This document shows, piece by piece, positions 44,638 through 55,713 of a DNA stretch of 64,000 nucleotides. The position numbers and the translations under genes were made by a program. The first letter of the stretch is position 1. Each line of letters begins with the position of its first letter. The DNA comes from Halococcus qingdaonensis (GTDB lineage: Archaea > Halobacteriota > Halobacteria > Halobacteriales > Halococcaceae), in NCBI RefSeq assembly GCF_024508235.1, contig NZ_CP101943.1, positions 124,001 to 188,000 of the forward strand. The letters are read 5' to 3'. The notes below the pieces were generated by a model that worked only from the letters and a program-made list of their open reading frames with translations, did no database searches and had not been told where the DNA came from.

Positions 44638-45486
44638 TCATGTCTCGCCGAGGAACTGCTCCGCCGCACCCCGAAAGAGCGCGTCGACCGCTGCCTCCGA
44701 GAGCTCTCGCCGAAGTAGTCCCTCGAACTCCCGCTCGTAGGCGTGTGGCATGTTCGGAAAATCCGAACCATACATGATCCGGCCGGCGAGTTCCTCGAAG
44801 ACGCCGTCATCGATGGTGGCCGGATCGAACTCGACGTGGCGATCGACGACCGTCGCCATCGCAAAACTCGTGTCGAGATAGACGTTCTCGTCGGCACGGG
44901 CGAGATCGAGAAACGCCTCGTGTTCGAAGGTCCCCATATGCGCACAGCAGGCTCGCACCTCCGGAAACCGGTCGCGGAACTCCCGGAACCGTTCGATCCC
45001 GACGTGTGGACTGTCCCCGAACATCGGCGCGGTGCCGGCGTGGTGGAGCACGGGCCGGTCGTACTCGGCACAGAGTTCGTAGGCGGGATCCAAGCGTGGA
45101 TCGTCCGGCGCGACCTCCTGGACGGGACACTGGAACTTCAGCCCGCGGGCACCGTTCTCGAAGGCCGCCTCGACGACCGCGTGCACGTCGTCGGCGGGAT
45201 GGACCGTCGCGAACGGAAGACACATCTCCGAGCTGCTCGCCGCTTCGAGCAGCCAGTCGTTGAGTTCGGCGGCCATACCTGACTTGTGCGCGTACGGTAG
45301 CGCGACGTACCGGTCGATCCCGGCCTCACGGAGAGCGGCCTCGAGTGCCGTCCTCTCGGTTGGATGGTCGAACTCCCACCCCGCGGCATCGGTCAGTGCC
45401 TCGCGAATGGCGGCCATCAGCCGGTCGGGCATTAGATGCACGTGTCCGTCGATCGCGTTGGTAACGGGAACCTCCGTGTGTGACAT
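44638..45486 (-). CDS. Amidohydrolase-family (TIM-barrel) metal hydrolase
   Basis: This 282-residue protein belongs to the amidohydrolase_2 group (ACMSD-like decarboxylases and hydrolases). It has the metal-binding HxH (AIDGHVHLMP, residues 15 and 17), a lysine segment GARGLKFQCPVQEV, His in RPVLHHAGTAP, CCAHMGTFEHEAFL and the catalytic Asp in RIMYGSDFPNMPHAYE. The substrate cannot be inferred. ATG 45486 (MSHTEVP) is preferred over a start six codons upstream. It is unrelated to the methyltransferase that faces it. Confidence 0.88.
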   Translation of the reverse strand: MSHTEVPVTNAIDGHVHLMPDRLMAAIREALTDAAGWEFDHPTERTALEAALREAGIDRYVALPYAHKSGMAAELNDWLLEAASSSEMCLPFATVHPADDVHAVVEAAFENGARGLKFQCPVQEVAPDDPRLDPAYELCAEYDRPVLHHAGTAPMFGDSPHVGIERFREFRDRFPEVRACCAHMGTFEHEAFLDLARADENVYLDTSFAMATVVDRHVEFDPATIDDGVFEELAGRIMYGSDFPNMPHAYEREFEGLLRRELSEAAVDALFRGAAEQFLGET

Positions 45487-45633
45487 TGTCTCTTTTTTCT
45501 CCACTAACCGAGAAAAAGACTCCGTCGGTACTCGACTGGTGTTCCGGGACGACTGCTGAAGCTCGCTACGTCATGTTCTTGGCTGCAGAATCTTTCCCCA
45601 ATACCTTACCTGCTTGGCGAACGAACCCTGCCT

Positions 45634-46056
45634 GTGCCTCCAGCAGACGCTTCCCAGCAATCACACGACGACTTCCAAAGCCATCCGTCCATCCCCTGTG
45701 ACGCATGCGAGTCCGCCCTCAACTCACAGCACGATCACTCGATTTCCTTTCTCCTCATGGATCAGCTTACACTCCCCCTCGTTGGTTGCGACGACCATCT
45801 CGAGCAGTTCACGTCCATCTGTGGATTCACCACAGAGGATACCGCTGAACTCCTCTCGCACCGCCCGGCCGGCGGTATCAACTGCCCCAGCTGTCAGTTC
45901 GTCCCGTACAATCCACAGCACCCTCTTGTTCCGGTACAGAACGGAGCCGTTGCCGTCCTCGCTTGTCCGGACCATCAAGAGGAGATCATCGAGCGATTTC
46001 GGACCGGTCTCGAGACACAACAGAAACTGACGGCTTCGACCGATACGCTGCAGTAG
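45634..46056 (+). CDS. Hypothetical haloarchaeal protein with cysteine motifs
   Basis: This 140-residue protein starts at GTG 45634. It has [20 protein letters not shown], a central [25 protein letters not shown] and [10 protein letters not shown]. The Cys pairs (CDAC and CPSC) and conserved-looking His residues suggest a zinc-binding fold. I recall similar sequences as uncharacterised haloarchaeal proteins but know no function. It lies upstream of, and convergent with, a small winged-helix regulator. Confidence 0.6.
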   Translation: MPPADASQQSHDDFQSHPSIPCDACESALNSQHDHSISFLLMDQLTLPLVGCDDHLEQFTSICGFTTEDTAELLSHRPAGGINCPSCQFVPYNPQHPLVPVQNGAVAVLACPDHQEEIIERFRTGLETQQKLTASTDTLQ

Positions 46057-46161
46057 CTCTCAATTGTCTCGTCTGCACGTTCTCACCTCCCGACTCCACA
46101 CGGCTTCTGTGTGGCTCCGTCAATGAATTTCGCGTACCGTAGGGCGATGCTCGCTGGCGAT

Positions 46162-46422
46162 TCAATCGTCGCTTTGCTCGATCCGATCACCATCGGACAC
46201 GAGCTGGTAGCTGTTCTGTCGAGCGTCGTCGATACAGATGCCTTTCTCGACCATGTCGATACGTTCGAGCTGGTTGAGCGCGTTCCGCACCGTCCGACTC
46301 GAAAGATGCGACTGGCGGATGAGCTCTTTTTGCGTTAGTGGGCCCTCGTATTCGAGCACTTTTGCGACGAGTTTCCCGCTCGGTGCGAGACTGTCGATCT
46401 CCGCTGTTTCGGAGCTACCCAT
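46162..46422 (-). CDS. Winged helix-turn-helix transcriptional regulator
   Basis: This 86-residue single-domain DNA-binding protein has the MarR/ArsR-like wing fold. The segment GPLTQKELIRQSHLSSRTVRN forms the recognition helix region, followed by ALNQLERIDMVEKGICIDDARQNSYQLV as the wing. There is no ligand domain, so it may sense through dimerisation or act as a local repressor. The target is unknown. Haloarchaeal genomes carry many such short regulators. Confidence 0.85.
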   Translation of the reverse strand: MGSSETAEIDSLAPSGKLVAKVLEYEGPLTQKELIRQSHLSSRTVRNALNQLERIDMVEKGICIDDARQNSYQLVSDGDRIEQSDD

Positions 46423-46749
46423 CGACTATCCCTACGATCAGCCCCGGGGTAAATCTATCGAAAATCCAATAATTTGGAAGCTGTATTATAAAAATATCTG
46501 ACTAGTCGATCGCCCCTTCGATATCGCTCCCCAGTTCGTTTTGATAGCAAACTCACAACTACCATCCAAACCAGTCGGCGACAGTACCCGATGCTATTCT
46601 GCACCCCGCCCGCTCCAGTGCCGCAGTCAACCCAACCGTCAACACCGGTGCGACCGGAAGCATCTATTGACGACTACCGCAATCGTACAACAAACCCATG
46701 AACACGTTTAGCACTCGGACCGGAGATCACATCGTTCTCAGGACCATGG
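46423..46749 (+). other. Intergenic, no gene seen
   Basis: This spacer sits between the regulator and the TnpB element. It has no open frame or repeat that I can support. Confidence 0.6.
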
Positions 46750-48256
46750 TTGACATCCTCCCCGCCGTGAACGGCGAGGATTCCCGACCGTAGTTGGGAT
46801 ATTAGGGTTCGCAACGTGCTCGTTCTTGTGGATGGAACCGACCATCCGTAGCATCGAACGAACACACTACTGGCTGTGCCAAACAGCCGTTATCCCTATC
46901 GAGCCGGTCAAATGCGGCTGGATTCGGGAGTAGCGTTTGTCTGATGTTCTCCGCACCGTTCGCGTCGGCGTTCGCCGTCCGTCCGCACTGCTGGCAGTGG
47001 TACAGACCACGTTCGACGCGCTGGCTGCCGTTCTTGTGGCCGCACACCGAGCACGTCTTTGACGTGTCGCGTTCGGAGTCCACAACCACCTCGATACCGG
47101 CGGCTTCGCCCTTATATTCGAGCATCGTCATGAGTAGCCCGAAACCCCATCCGTGGAGCATCTTGTTCCCGTGGCGGCCCCAGTCCCAACCGGAGCCGTC
47201 GTCTTCCGAACGGATGCCACCGAGGTCGCCCACCATGAGCCGTCCGACGCCGCGTTCGACACACTCGACGACGATACGCTTCGAGAGGGTGTGATGGAAG
47301 TGCTTGCGCCGGTCCTTGAGTGTGCGCTTCGCGTTCCGAGCGCGGCGCGAAAGCCCGTTCTCGCCTTCGCACTCGTACTCGACGCGCTTGTAGTAGTGCT
47401 TGGACTCTTTGAGCCATCCACCAGGGAACAGCATGGTTTCGTCGCCGAACGACACGGCAGCGATGTTGCTGATTCCGAGGTCCACACCCGCCGTTCGGTC
47501 GCCCGGCGGTTCAGGGTCGATGGTTGTTCGGCAAACGAACTGAAGCCGCCACTCACCGCGCTTGTGGACGGCGCGAACCTGCTGGATGTCCCACTCGGTG
47601 AGGTCCACGTCGGGACGGGCTTCGTACCCACAGAGCACGAAGTCCGAACGGTGTTCTTTGAGATTCCGGCCTTTCGAGAGGCGAACGCGCTGATACTGTT
47701 CGTCGTGTTTGAAGCCAGCCGCTTTGAACGACACTGTGGAGCGTGGGTGCGAATCGCCGCGTTTGCGGTAGCCGGGCGGTCGGGCACGGCTATCGCCGTT
47801 CCGACGCTTCCCGAACCAGCCGTTGAACGCTTCAGCGAGTTCTTCGAGAACGCGCTGACTGGACTGTGAATGAAGGTCCGTATAGCATTCGTGGCCTTTG
47901 AGTTCGGATTTGAGCTCCCCGTCATCGGGGATCTCGCCCGTTTCGTCCCACACGCCTTGTGCATAGTAGCGACCGACGTTCCAGAGCTTCGACGCGGCCC
48001 ACCCGAGTGCATCGAGGTCATCCTGAACCTGTTGCTGGTTCGGGATGGTGGCCTCGAACGTTCGGATAGTTCGCGTCGGCATCTAACTTCATAACTGGTT
48101 ATGCGCCACGTAAACGTGAATCCACCGATCCGACACCGACGACGAATATCCGGCTGGCCACCGACGGGTAGCCGGTGGTTGCACAGTAGTGAGACACAGC
48201 TTACGGCGCGTATCCCCTCCCTAAAGGGAGAGGTTTTGCGCCTGTCTTTCACATAA
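46750..48256 (-). mobile_element. IS200/IS605-group element with TnpB only, copy A
   Basis: This 1507-bp unit is repeated nearly identically at 61309-62815, and the two copies fix its borders. The end downstream of tnpB (TTGACATCCTCCCCGCCGTG at 46750) carries a CGCCGTGAACGGCG hairpin. The upstream end (CTTTCACATAA at 48256) carries a CCCTCCCTAAAGGGAGAGG hairpin. There is no TnpA transposase, so it must move in trans. No target duplication is expected. The guide (omega) RNA of such elements normally overlaps the 3' end of tnpB and the adjacent terminus, roughly 46750-46950. Confidence 0.88.
46802..48082 (-). CDS. tnpB: TnpB-family RNA-guided nuclease homologue, copy A
   Basis: This 426-residue protein has an N-terminal wedge/REC-like region, a split RuvC and a zinc finger. 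RuvC-I Asp201 is in GVDLGISNIAA. RuvC-III Asp373 is in ANADANGAENI. The zinc Cys residues are 344, 347, 363 and 366. At the RuvC-II position, where TnpB proteins normally have Glu (IAFERL in the 58153 protein here), this one has Gly285 (LMVGDLGGIRSED). Either an alternative acidic residue serves, as described for some TnpB groups, or cleavage is lost. It differs from copy B in about six residues. In this element group TnpB with its RNA keeps the element in the genome rather than moving it. Confidence 0.88.
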   Translation of the reverse strand: MPTRTIRTFEATIPNQQQVQDDLDALGWAASKLWNVGRYYAQGVWDETGEIPDDGELKSELKGHECYTDLHSQSSQRVLEELAEAFNGWFGKRRNGDSRARPPGYRKRGDSHPRSTVSFKAAGFKHDEQYQRVRLSKGRNLKEHRSDFVLCGYEARPDVDLTEWDIQQVRAVHKRGEWRLQFVCRTTIDPEPPGDRTAGVDLGISNIAAVSFGDETMLFPGGWLKESKHYYKRVEYECEGENGLSRRARNAKRTLKDRRKHFHHTLSKRIVVECVERGVGRLMVGDLGGIRSEDDGSGWDWGRHGNKMLHGWGFGLLMTMLEYKGEAAGIEVVVDSERDTSKTCSVCGHKNGSQRVERGLYHCQQCGRTANADANGAENIRQTLLPNPAAFDRLDRDNGCLAQPVVCSFDATDGRFHPQERARCEP

Positions 48257-48526
48257 ACCAGACGGTGACGTCTATCTCGGTGCGGGTATGACTGTCCATG
48301 TCGACTCTGGGGTAGTGAGAGTTGGAGCAGATACCACTGGTGAACTCATTGCCAAATCAGATCGAGCGACGACGCTTGCTGCGGAGATACTCCAGAACGA
48401 TCTGCAGTTCCGGATCCACATCGAACCATCGAGCGGCATGAAGCGGCGGTCAGTCCTTGCGTGCTACGCTACTGGTGGCAACCCTGAGCGAATGCAGTGG
48501 GGTGGATTTCGGTGACACGGCTTCCG

Positions 48527-48835
48527 TCGACGATCAGCGGGTTCAGCGAGACGCCGGCTCCATAGAGCGGCGCGATCGCGTTCGCCATGTTCGATGTCCC
48601 CGCCGAGAACGCCATCACACACGCGATGGCAACGACGACCACCGCGCCGGCCAGCTCTCGCATCGTGGTGTTCGCCCCGCGCCGCGGTCTCGGAATCGTT
48701 CCGGTACGATCGAGTTCGAGCAGCGCGCCCTCGGTGCTCGTGATCGCGATCCAGCGGTTGATCCGGGGATAGAAATACCGGCCGACCACCATCGAGATCC
48801 AAAAGCCCACGAGCGGCAGCTTCAAGGCCGCATCG
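48527..48835 (-). pseudogene. PiT-family phosphate permease, internal fragment
   Basis: The minus strand reads KLPLVGFWISMVVGRYFYPR, then INRWIAITSTEGALLELDRT, a short basic linker, and ELAGAVVVVAIACVMAFSAG followed by TSNMANAIAPLYGAGVSLNP. The last segment is the G-x-SN-x-ANAIAPL signature that opens a PHO4 repeat of sodium/phosphate symporters. Neither end of the gene is present. The upstream side is fused to a TnpB remnant, and the downstream side runs into unrelated DNA. It is a relic of a deletion. Confidence 0.7.
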
Positions 48836-49068
48836 TGGACAAAGCCCGCGAGGCTGGTATCGCTGTCGAGTTCGTCGCCCCAGCGTACACCTCGCAGACG
48901 TGTCACGCCTGCGGCCACATCGGCCGGCGAAGCGAACAAGCGGAGTTTGGATGTATGAACGCCGACTGCTGGGTATCGGAGTACCAAGCTGATCTGAACG
49001 CGGCGGCGAACATCGCCAGTCGTGTTGACCCGTGGGGAGAGCCTACCGCTGAAATCGGCGGGCGATGA
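48808..49068 (+). pseudogene. TnpB, C-terminal fragment with element right end
   Basis: The frame reads ERQLQGRIVDKAREAGIAVE, FVAPAYTSQTCHACGHIGRR and FGCMNADCWVSEYQADLNAA. It holds the zinc-finger cysteines and the RuvC-III Asp of a TnpB unlike the other three in the window. The rest of the protein is missing. The non-coding right end follows to about 49284, with hairpins TTCCCACCGTGTGGGA and CGGCCTTTAGGCCG and the terminal GGGGAATGTCAAG, which resembles the ends of the other elements. It overlaps the phosphate-permease relic on the other strand. Confidence 0.75.
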
Positions 49069-49290
49069 CTTCTTGAAAAGCGAAGCTTTCCAATGGTCGG
49101 GAAATCTTCGATTTCCCTCGACGCCACAGGACGGGAGCGCCTTTGACAGCGCCACAGCCCGCCGCGAGCCGAGCGCGAAACCCGCGCAGATGACGCTCGC
49201 GGAGTGGGGGCTAAAACCTCTCCGGAAGACCGGATTCCCACCGTGTGGGATTCCCCGGCCTTTAGGCCGATGGGGAATGTCAAGGGGGAT

Positions 49291-50085
49291 ATGGACGTCT
49301 TCAGTACCGAAACGCCGATCATCGGTATGGTTCATCTGCCGCCACTGCCGGGCGCACCCGGTTTCGACGGGGATCGAACCGCGATCCGCGACCGGCTTTC
49401 TCAGGACGCCAACGCGCTCGAAGCGGGCGGCGTCGACGGTATCATGCTCGAGAACTTCGGCGACACACCGTTCTATCCCGACCGCGTACCCCGACACGTC
49501 GTCGCCGATATCGCCGCCCTCACCGAGACACTCAGCGACCAGGTGTCGATACCCTTCGGCGTGAACATCCTCCGAAACGACGTCCAGAGCGCGCTCGGTA
49601 TCGCCGCCGCGACGGGCGGTGCGTTCGTCCGCGTGAACGTTCACACCGGTGCTCGGCTCACCGACCAGGGCATCGTCGAGGGGATGGCCCACGAGACGCT
49701 GCGGCTTCGCGACCGACTCGATGCGGACGTGACCGTTCTCGCCGACATCGACGTGAAACACTCCGCACCGCTGGCCGACCGGACGCTCGAAGCGACCGTC
49801 GGCGACCTTGTCGAACGCGGCGGTGCCGACGGCGTCGTCGTGAGCGGGACCGGCACCGGCGCGGCCGTCGATACGACCGTGCTCGATCGCGTGGTGGAAT
49901 GTCGTGACGACCACAGGTTCGACGTTCCGGTCCTGCTCGGAAGCGGTGTCACAGCAGAAACGGCACCCGATCTGCTTTCGATCGCTGACGGCGCGATCGT
50001 CGGCACGGCGCTGAAACGCAACGGTGAAACGACCGCTCCGGTCGACGAAGGGGCCGTCGAGCGCCTCGTCGCGTCCGTCCCCTAG
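49291..50085 (+). CDS. BtpA/SgcQ-family protein
   Basis: This 264-residue TIM-barrel protein of the BtpA family (PF03437) begins MDVFSTETPIIGMVHLPPLP and continues GGVDGIMLENFGDTPFY, RVNVHTGARLTDQG, DVKHSAPLADR and VVVSGTGTGAAVD. In cyanobacteria BtpA stabilises photosystem I. In archaea and enterobacteria the family is linked to sugar or nucleoside metabolism, with function unproven. ATG 49291 lies only about seven bases beyond the end of a TnpB remnant, so its native upstream region has been replaced. It overlaps the convergent PfkB kinase gene by four bases. Confidence 0.88.
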   Translation: MDVFSTETPIIGMVHLPPLPGAPGFDGDRTAIRDRLSQDANALEAGGVDGIMLENFGDTPFYPDRVPRHVVADIAALTETLSDQVSIPFGVNILRNDVQSALGIAAATGGAFVRVNVHTGARLTDQGIVEGMAHETLRLRDRLDADVTVLADIDVKHSAPLADRTLEATVGDLVERGGADGVVVSGTGTGAAVDTTVLDRVVECRDDHRFDVPVLLGSGVTAETAPDLLSIADGAIVGTALKRNGETTAPVDEGAVERLVASVP

Positions 50086-51011
50086 TCGTCGGCGAGAAAC
50101 GCACGGACGCTGACCTCGTCGGGCAGACGGCCACAAGCGCCTTCAGCGGTACAGTTGAGCGCGGCGACGCCCGCGGCAAACCGTCCCGCGTCCGCCGGTG
50201 GCGCTCCACCGAGCAGCCAGGCATGAATGAGTCCCGCGGTGAACGCATCGCCCGCACCCGTCGTGTCCTCGATCGGCACCGATAGCGCCGGCACGTCGAT
50301 CGTCCGCTCGCCGGCGAGGAGCACCGCCCCCTCGTCGCCACGCGTGACGGCTGCACGCGGGACGGAGCGGTGTTCGAGAGCGGCGACGGCATCCGCGACC
50401 GCTCCACCGAAATACGAGCGCGCAGCCACCTCGCCGACCACGAACAGATCGGCGACCGAGAGCACTCGATCGATCGTGTCCGGCGTCGTGCCGCGTCCTT
50501 CGAGCTCCGAAAGCGGGCCGGCGAGATCGAAGACGAGCCGTGCGATCTCCCCTCGTTCGCGAGCCGCCACGAGTTCGGCGACGACCGCGTCGGGAGCATA
50601 GGCACTGGTGAAGACGACGTCCGCGTCGGCGAGATACTCCCGATCGGTGTCGTCGAGACGGAGCCGTGGCACGCTCCGTCCGCCGGCGACGACCATCCGC
50701 TCTCCGTCAGGCCCTCGCAGGATCAGCGTGTAGGATGACTCTTCGGTCCCGGAACGCACCCGTGTGACATCGAGCCCGCGCGTTCGCAACGTCGTCTCGA
50801 CCTCCTCGGTGGCGTCCTCGCCGAGACGGGCAACGATACCGACGTCGTGATCGAGGGCGTCGAGACCGGTCCCGACGTTCGCCGCAACGCCACCGACGGT
50901 CGTCGTGTGGTCGTGGACGAACGCCCCACCGTCGGGCTCCGGCAGATTCGATAGCGAATAGACGTGATCGATGAGCGCACTGCCGACCGTGACGACGTCC
51001 AGCGAAGCCAT
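50082..51011 (-). CDS. PfkB-family carbohydrate/nucleoside kinase
   Basis: This 309-residue ribokinase-fold enzyme has an N-terminal SALIDHVYSLSNLPEPDGGAF, the substrate-loop glycines GGVAANVGTGLDALDHDV and the C-terminal signature DTTGAGDAFTAGLIHAWLLGG (about 245-265) with the catalytic Asp. It phosphorylates a sugar or nucleoside with ATP. ATG 51011 (MASLDVVTVGS) is used; upstream in-frame starts add about 31 basic residues. Tail-to-tail overlap with the BtpA-like gene suggests a shared pathway, perhaps nucleoside or pentose salvage. Confidence 0.9.
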   Translation of the reverse strand: MASLDVVTVGSALIDHVYSLSNLPEPDGGAFVHDHTTTVGGVAANVGTGLDALDHDVGIVARLGEDATEEVETTLRTRGLDVTRVRSGTEESSYTLILRGPDGERMVVAGGRSVPRLRLDDTDREYLADADVVFTSAYAPDAVVAELVAARERGEIARLVFDLAGPLSELEGRGTTPDTIDRVLSVADLFVVGEVAARSYFGGAVADAVAALEHRSVPRAAVTRGDEGAVLLAGERTIDVPALSVPIEDTTGAGDAFTAGLIHAWLLGGAPPADAGRFAAGVAALNCTAEGACGRLPDEVSVRAFLADD

Positions 51012-51142
51012 CACGTTCACTCGCAACTGCGCCCGCTTGAACGTGTGGCTCCGAGCTTTGAGGGGGTAGATCGTCCGGATGGAACGGTCGGTGAACACAG
51101 CCACGGCTGCCTGGCTTTGAGAACACAGTACGTCGGGTCGAT

Positions 51143-51454
51143 CTAGCGGGCGTCAGCTTCGACGGTGAACCCGCGCTCTGCGAGCAGTTCGGGCAGCCGA
51201 TCGCTGTGATCACCCTGCAGTTCGATGCGCCCCTCATCGACCGTCCCGCCAGTAGCGAGCTGGCTCTTCAGTTCCGACGCGAGTTCCGAAACGTCGTCGT
51301 CCGCAAGATCGAGACCGTCGACGATGGTCATGGCCTTGCCGTAGCGCCGCTCGTCGACGCGAATCGAGACCTGCTGTTGTGAGCGTTCGAGATCGTCCTC
51401 GATGTCGAGCTCCTCGGGCAAGCCCGTGATTGAACTGAAATCGTTTCCTGACAC
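51143..51454 (-). CDS. Translation initiation factor aIF1 (SUI1)
   Basis: This 103-residue SUI1-domain protein contains QQQVSIRVDERRYGKAMTIV, DVSELASELKSQLATGGTVD and RIELQGDHSDRLPELLAERG, the conserved core of archaeal and eukaryotic eIF1 and of bacterial YciH. It binds the small ribosomal subunit near the P site and checks start-codon pairing. It is a typical monocistronic archaeal gene, and its normal GC content fits a core chromosomal gene. Confidence 0.92.
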   Translation of the reverse strand: MSGNDFSSITGLPEELDIEDDLERSQQQVSIRVDERRYGKAMTIVDGLDLADDDVSELASELKSQLATGGTVDEGRIELQGDHSDRLPELLAERGFTVEADAR

Positions 51455-51658
51455 ACCGATGAATAGGGGTTTCCCACGTAAAACACCACTGGCGGTGGAT
51501 ATTTCTCACTCCGAACCCAGTCCGCACGACGAAGCCGTCGGCTTTCAGTCATATTGACCCTTTGGCTGTTGGTCTCTCGCATGCATACGTATCTCGACGG
51601 AAACGATCGACGACGCAGACGTCGTCACCCGTCGATCAACCCATGCCACACATCAATC

Positions 51659-52135
51659 CTACCCACTCTTGTCGAACCGTCCGCCGACGAAGCGGCCTTC
51701 GGGGTCGACCGTCTCCTTGATCTCGTGGAGTCGCTCGTAGTGCTCGCCGTAGAGATCACTTGTCGTCGCGGCGTCGGTCTCGCCTTCGAAGTTGGGGATC
51801 GGCCCGCCAGCGCCGGCGTCCCGGAGTGCCTCGGCCGTTCCCCGTACCCACTCGATGTTCTCGTGGTTGGTCATCGGATCGTCCCAGTTCGCTTCGATGC
51901 TACAGACGAACGCGGCGTCGCGACGACGGAACGCGCTTTCGTCTTTCTCGACACGATTGACCGCACCGCCCATCGGCCACACGATGACACTGAACTCCTC
52001 GTTCGGTGCGCTCGCAGCACGACGGCCGAGATTCGTTCGGATCGCCTCGGTCAACTCGTCGACGTAGACGGATTTCCAGTAGTAGCGGCGGCCGTGTGGG
52101 AAGCCCGAGTCGGAGTCGGACTGCAGCTCTGTATA
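51659..52135 (-). pseudogene. FAD-linked oxidase, C-terminal (BBE) remnant
   Basis: The minus strand is open from about 52135 and reads SGFPHGRRYYWKSVYVDELT, VIVWPMGGAVNRVEKDESAF, CSIEANWDDPMTNHENIEWV and YERLHEIKETVDPEGRFVGG. This is the substrate-domain end of BBE-type FAD oxidoreductases, in which PhxNF-like motifs normally end the chain. The FAD-binding N-terminal two thirds is absent; upstream DNA is unrelated. From ATG 52054 it could still yield 131 residues, but those would not bind flavin. Confidence 0.75.
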
Positions 52136-52166
52136 GCAAACTGTCCACTCGACGACCGATTCGTGA

Positions 52167-54491
<2,325 letters not shown>

Positions 54492-54659
54492 GTACTCCCG
54501 CAGGATTTTCTTCATCTGTTAGCTCTTTTCAGGAAGTTCCCCGAAACGACCAAATCGGTGCCGAACATCCACCGCGATCCGGCCGACGCCGTCGCGAACT
54601 CCCGATCGTTTCGATAGAATGACGATAGTCACTTGGTTACTGAGTCGTCGATATAGTGC

Positions 54660-54755
54660 ATGTCGTCATCGTACAGCCACGAATCCACCGAGACCGACCG
54701 TTTGCTCGCGCTCAGCGACGGGGTCATCGCCATCGCGATCACCTGCTTCGAGGGA
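54660..54755 (+). pseudogene. TMEM175/DUF1211-type N-terminal fragment
   Basis: The frame begins MSSSYSHESTETDRLLALSD and continues GVIAIAITCFEG before turning into unrelated residues. TDRLLALSDGVIAIAIT matches the first helix of DUF1211 (TMEM175-like potassium channel) proteins, where R-x3-FSDGVFAIAIT is the selectivity-filter region. Only about 30 residues remain, cut before the 3' end of the convergent cyclase gene. Confidence 0.6.
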
Positions 54756-54796
54756 CTCCGCTCAGCTCAACCGCGATCCAGGAGCGTCCATCCGAA

Positions 54797-55432
54797 CTAC
54801 TTGACGACGCCCACCGCACGGACCGGAGCACCATCACCACCGAGCGCCACCGGATACGCACGCAGTTCGAATCGTTCCGGTGTCCGTTCAAGATTGCAGA
54901 GGTTTTCGATAATGAGGTTGTCGGCACCCAATAGGGCGCGATGAGCCTGCAGGCCACTCGATTCACCTTCAGCAGTGCTGTCAGTTGACGTCGGGTCCGG
55001 ACTCAGGGTGTCGACACCGACTGCGTAGCCCCGCTCGGCGCAGGCCGCAGCCCCGCCGGCTGTCAGATATGGATGTTCGAGATATCGATCCGTTCCCCAG
55101 TACGAATCCCACCCCGTCCAAAAGACTACCATATCGGCGGCCTCGTCAGGAACGTCCGCTGCCGTGATCGGTTCGCGATCGGCCATGTCCGTGCAATCCA
55201 CGCGCACTGCATCGAACGTGAACCGATCGAGCGAATAGGTGTCCAGCGTTCGCCCCTCCGCCATGACGTGAGCCGGTGCGTCGATGTGAGTCCCCGTATG
55301 GCTCCCCAGCTGTGCGACCCTGACTCGACAGCCATCCCGGGCATGCGTCGCATGTGGCTCAACCGAAACTGACGGATCACCCGGATAGACGGTCATCCCG
55401 GCTTCGATTCGGTGACTCATATCGATCTGCAT
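54797..55432 (-). CDS. Cyclase-family metal hydrolase (kynurenine formamidase-like)
   Basis: This 211-residue member of the cyclase family (PF04199) has the metal-binding signature SHTGTHIDAPAHVMAEG (44-60), preceded by MTVYPGDPSVSV and followed by VVFWTGWDSYWG and YAVGVDTLSPDP. Family members include arylformamidase and isatin hydrolase; the substrate here is not evident. A stand-alone gene with normal GC. Confidence 0.9.
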   Translation of the reverse strand: MQIDMSHRIEAGMTVYPGDPSVSVEPHATHARDGCRVRVAQLGSHTGTHIDAPAHVMAEGRTLDTYSLDRFTFDAVRVDCTDMADREPITAADVPDEAADMVVFWTGWDSYWGTDRYLEHPYLTAGGAAACAERGYAVGVDTLSPDPTSTDSTAEGESSGLQAHRALLGADNLIIENLCNLERTPERFELRAYPVALGGDGAPVRAVGVVK

Positions 55433-55713
55433 GTCGGTGGTCGTGTCCGGACGGCAAATAGTGGCACGCTCGATCGCTTGCTTCGAACTCGTTCGTAGAT
55501 GCTACGGTGTTTCCGCGATCACCAGTCGTTGCCGCACTGGATCGATAACGGATGCCTCGGAAACTGCGTGACGTAGAGCGTGGGTCACAGATGTGGCCAG
55601 GAAATTGGGATATCATTCGCTCTCAGGTGCAAATTGTGGCTGTTGTCATCAGAAAAACAGGAGGATCGATCACGTTTATGTGAGCGTAGTGCGATGTCCG
55701 CACGGAGGATACC

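Noticed and set aside
48469-50136. Minus-strand frame of 555 codons opposite the BtpA-like gene
   Set aside because: The BtpA-like protein on the plus strand has clear family motifs. Only the far end of this frame (about 48527-48835) carries recognisable permease sequence, which is kept as a relic.
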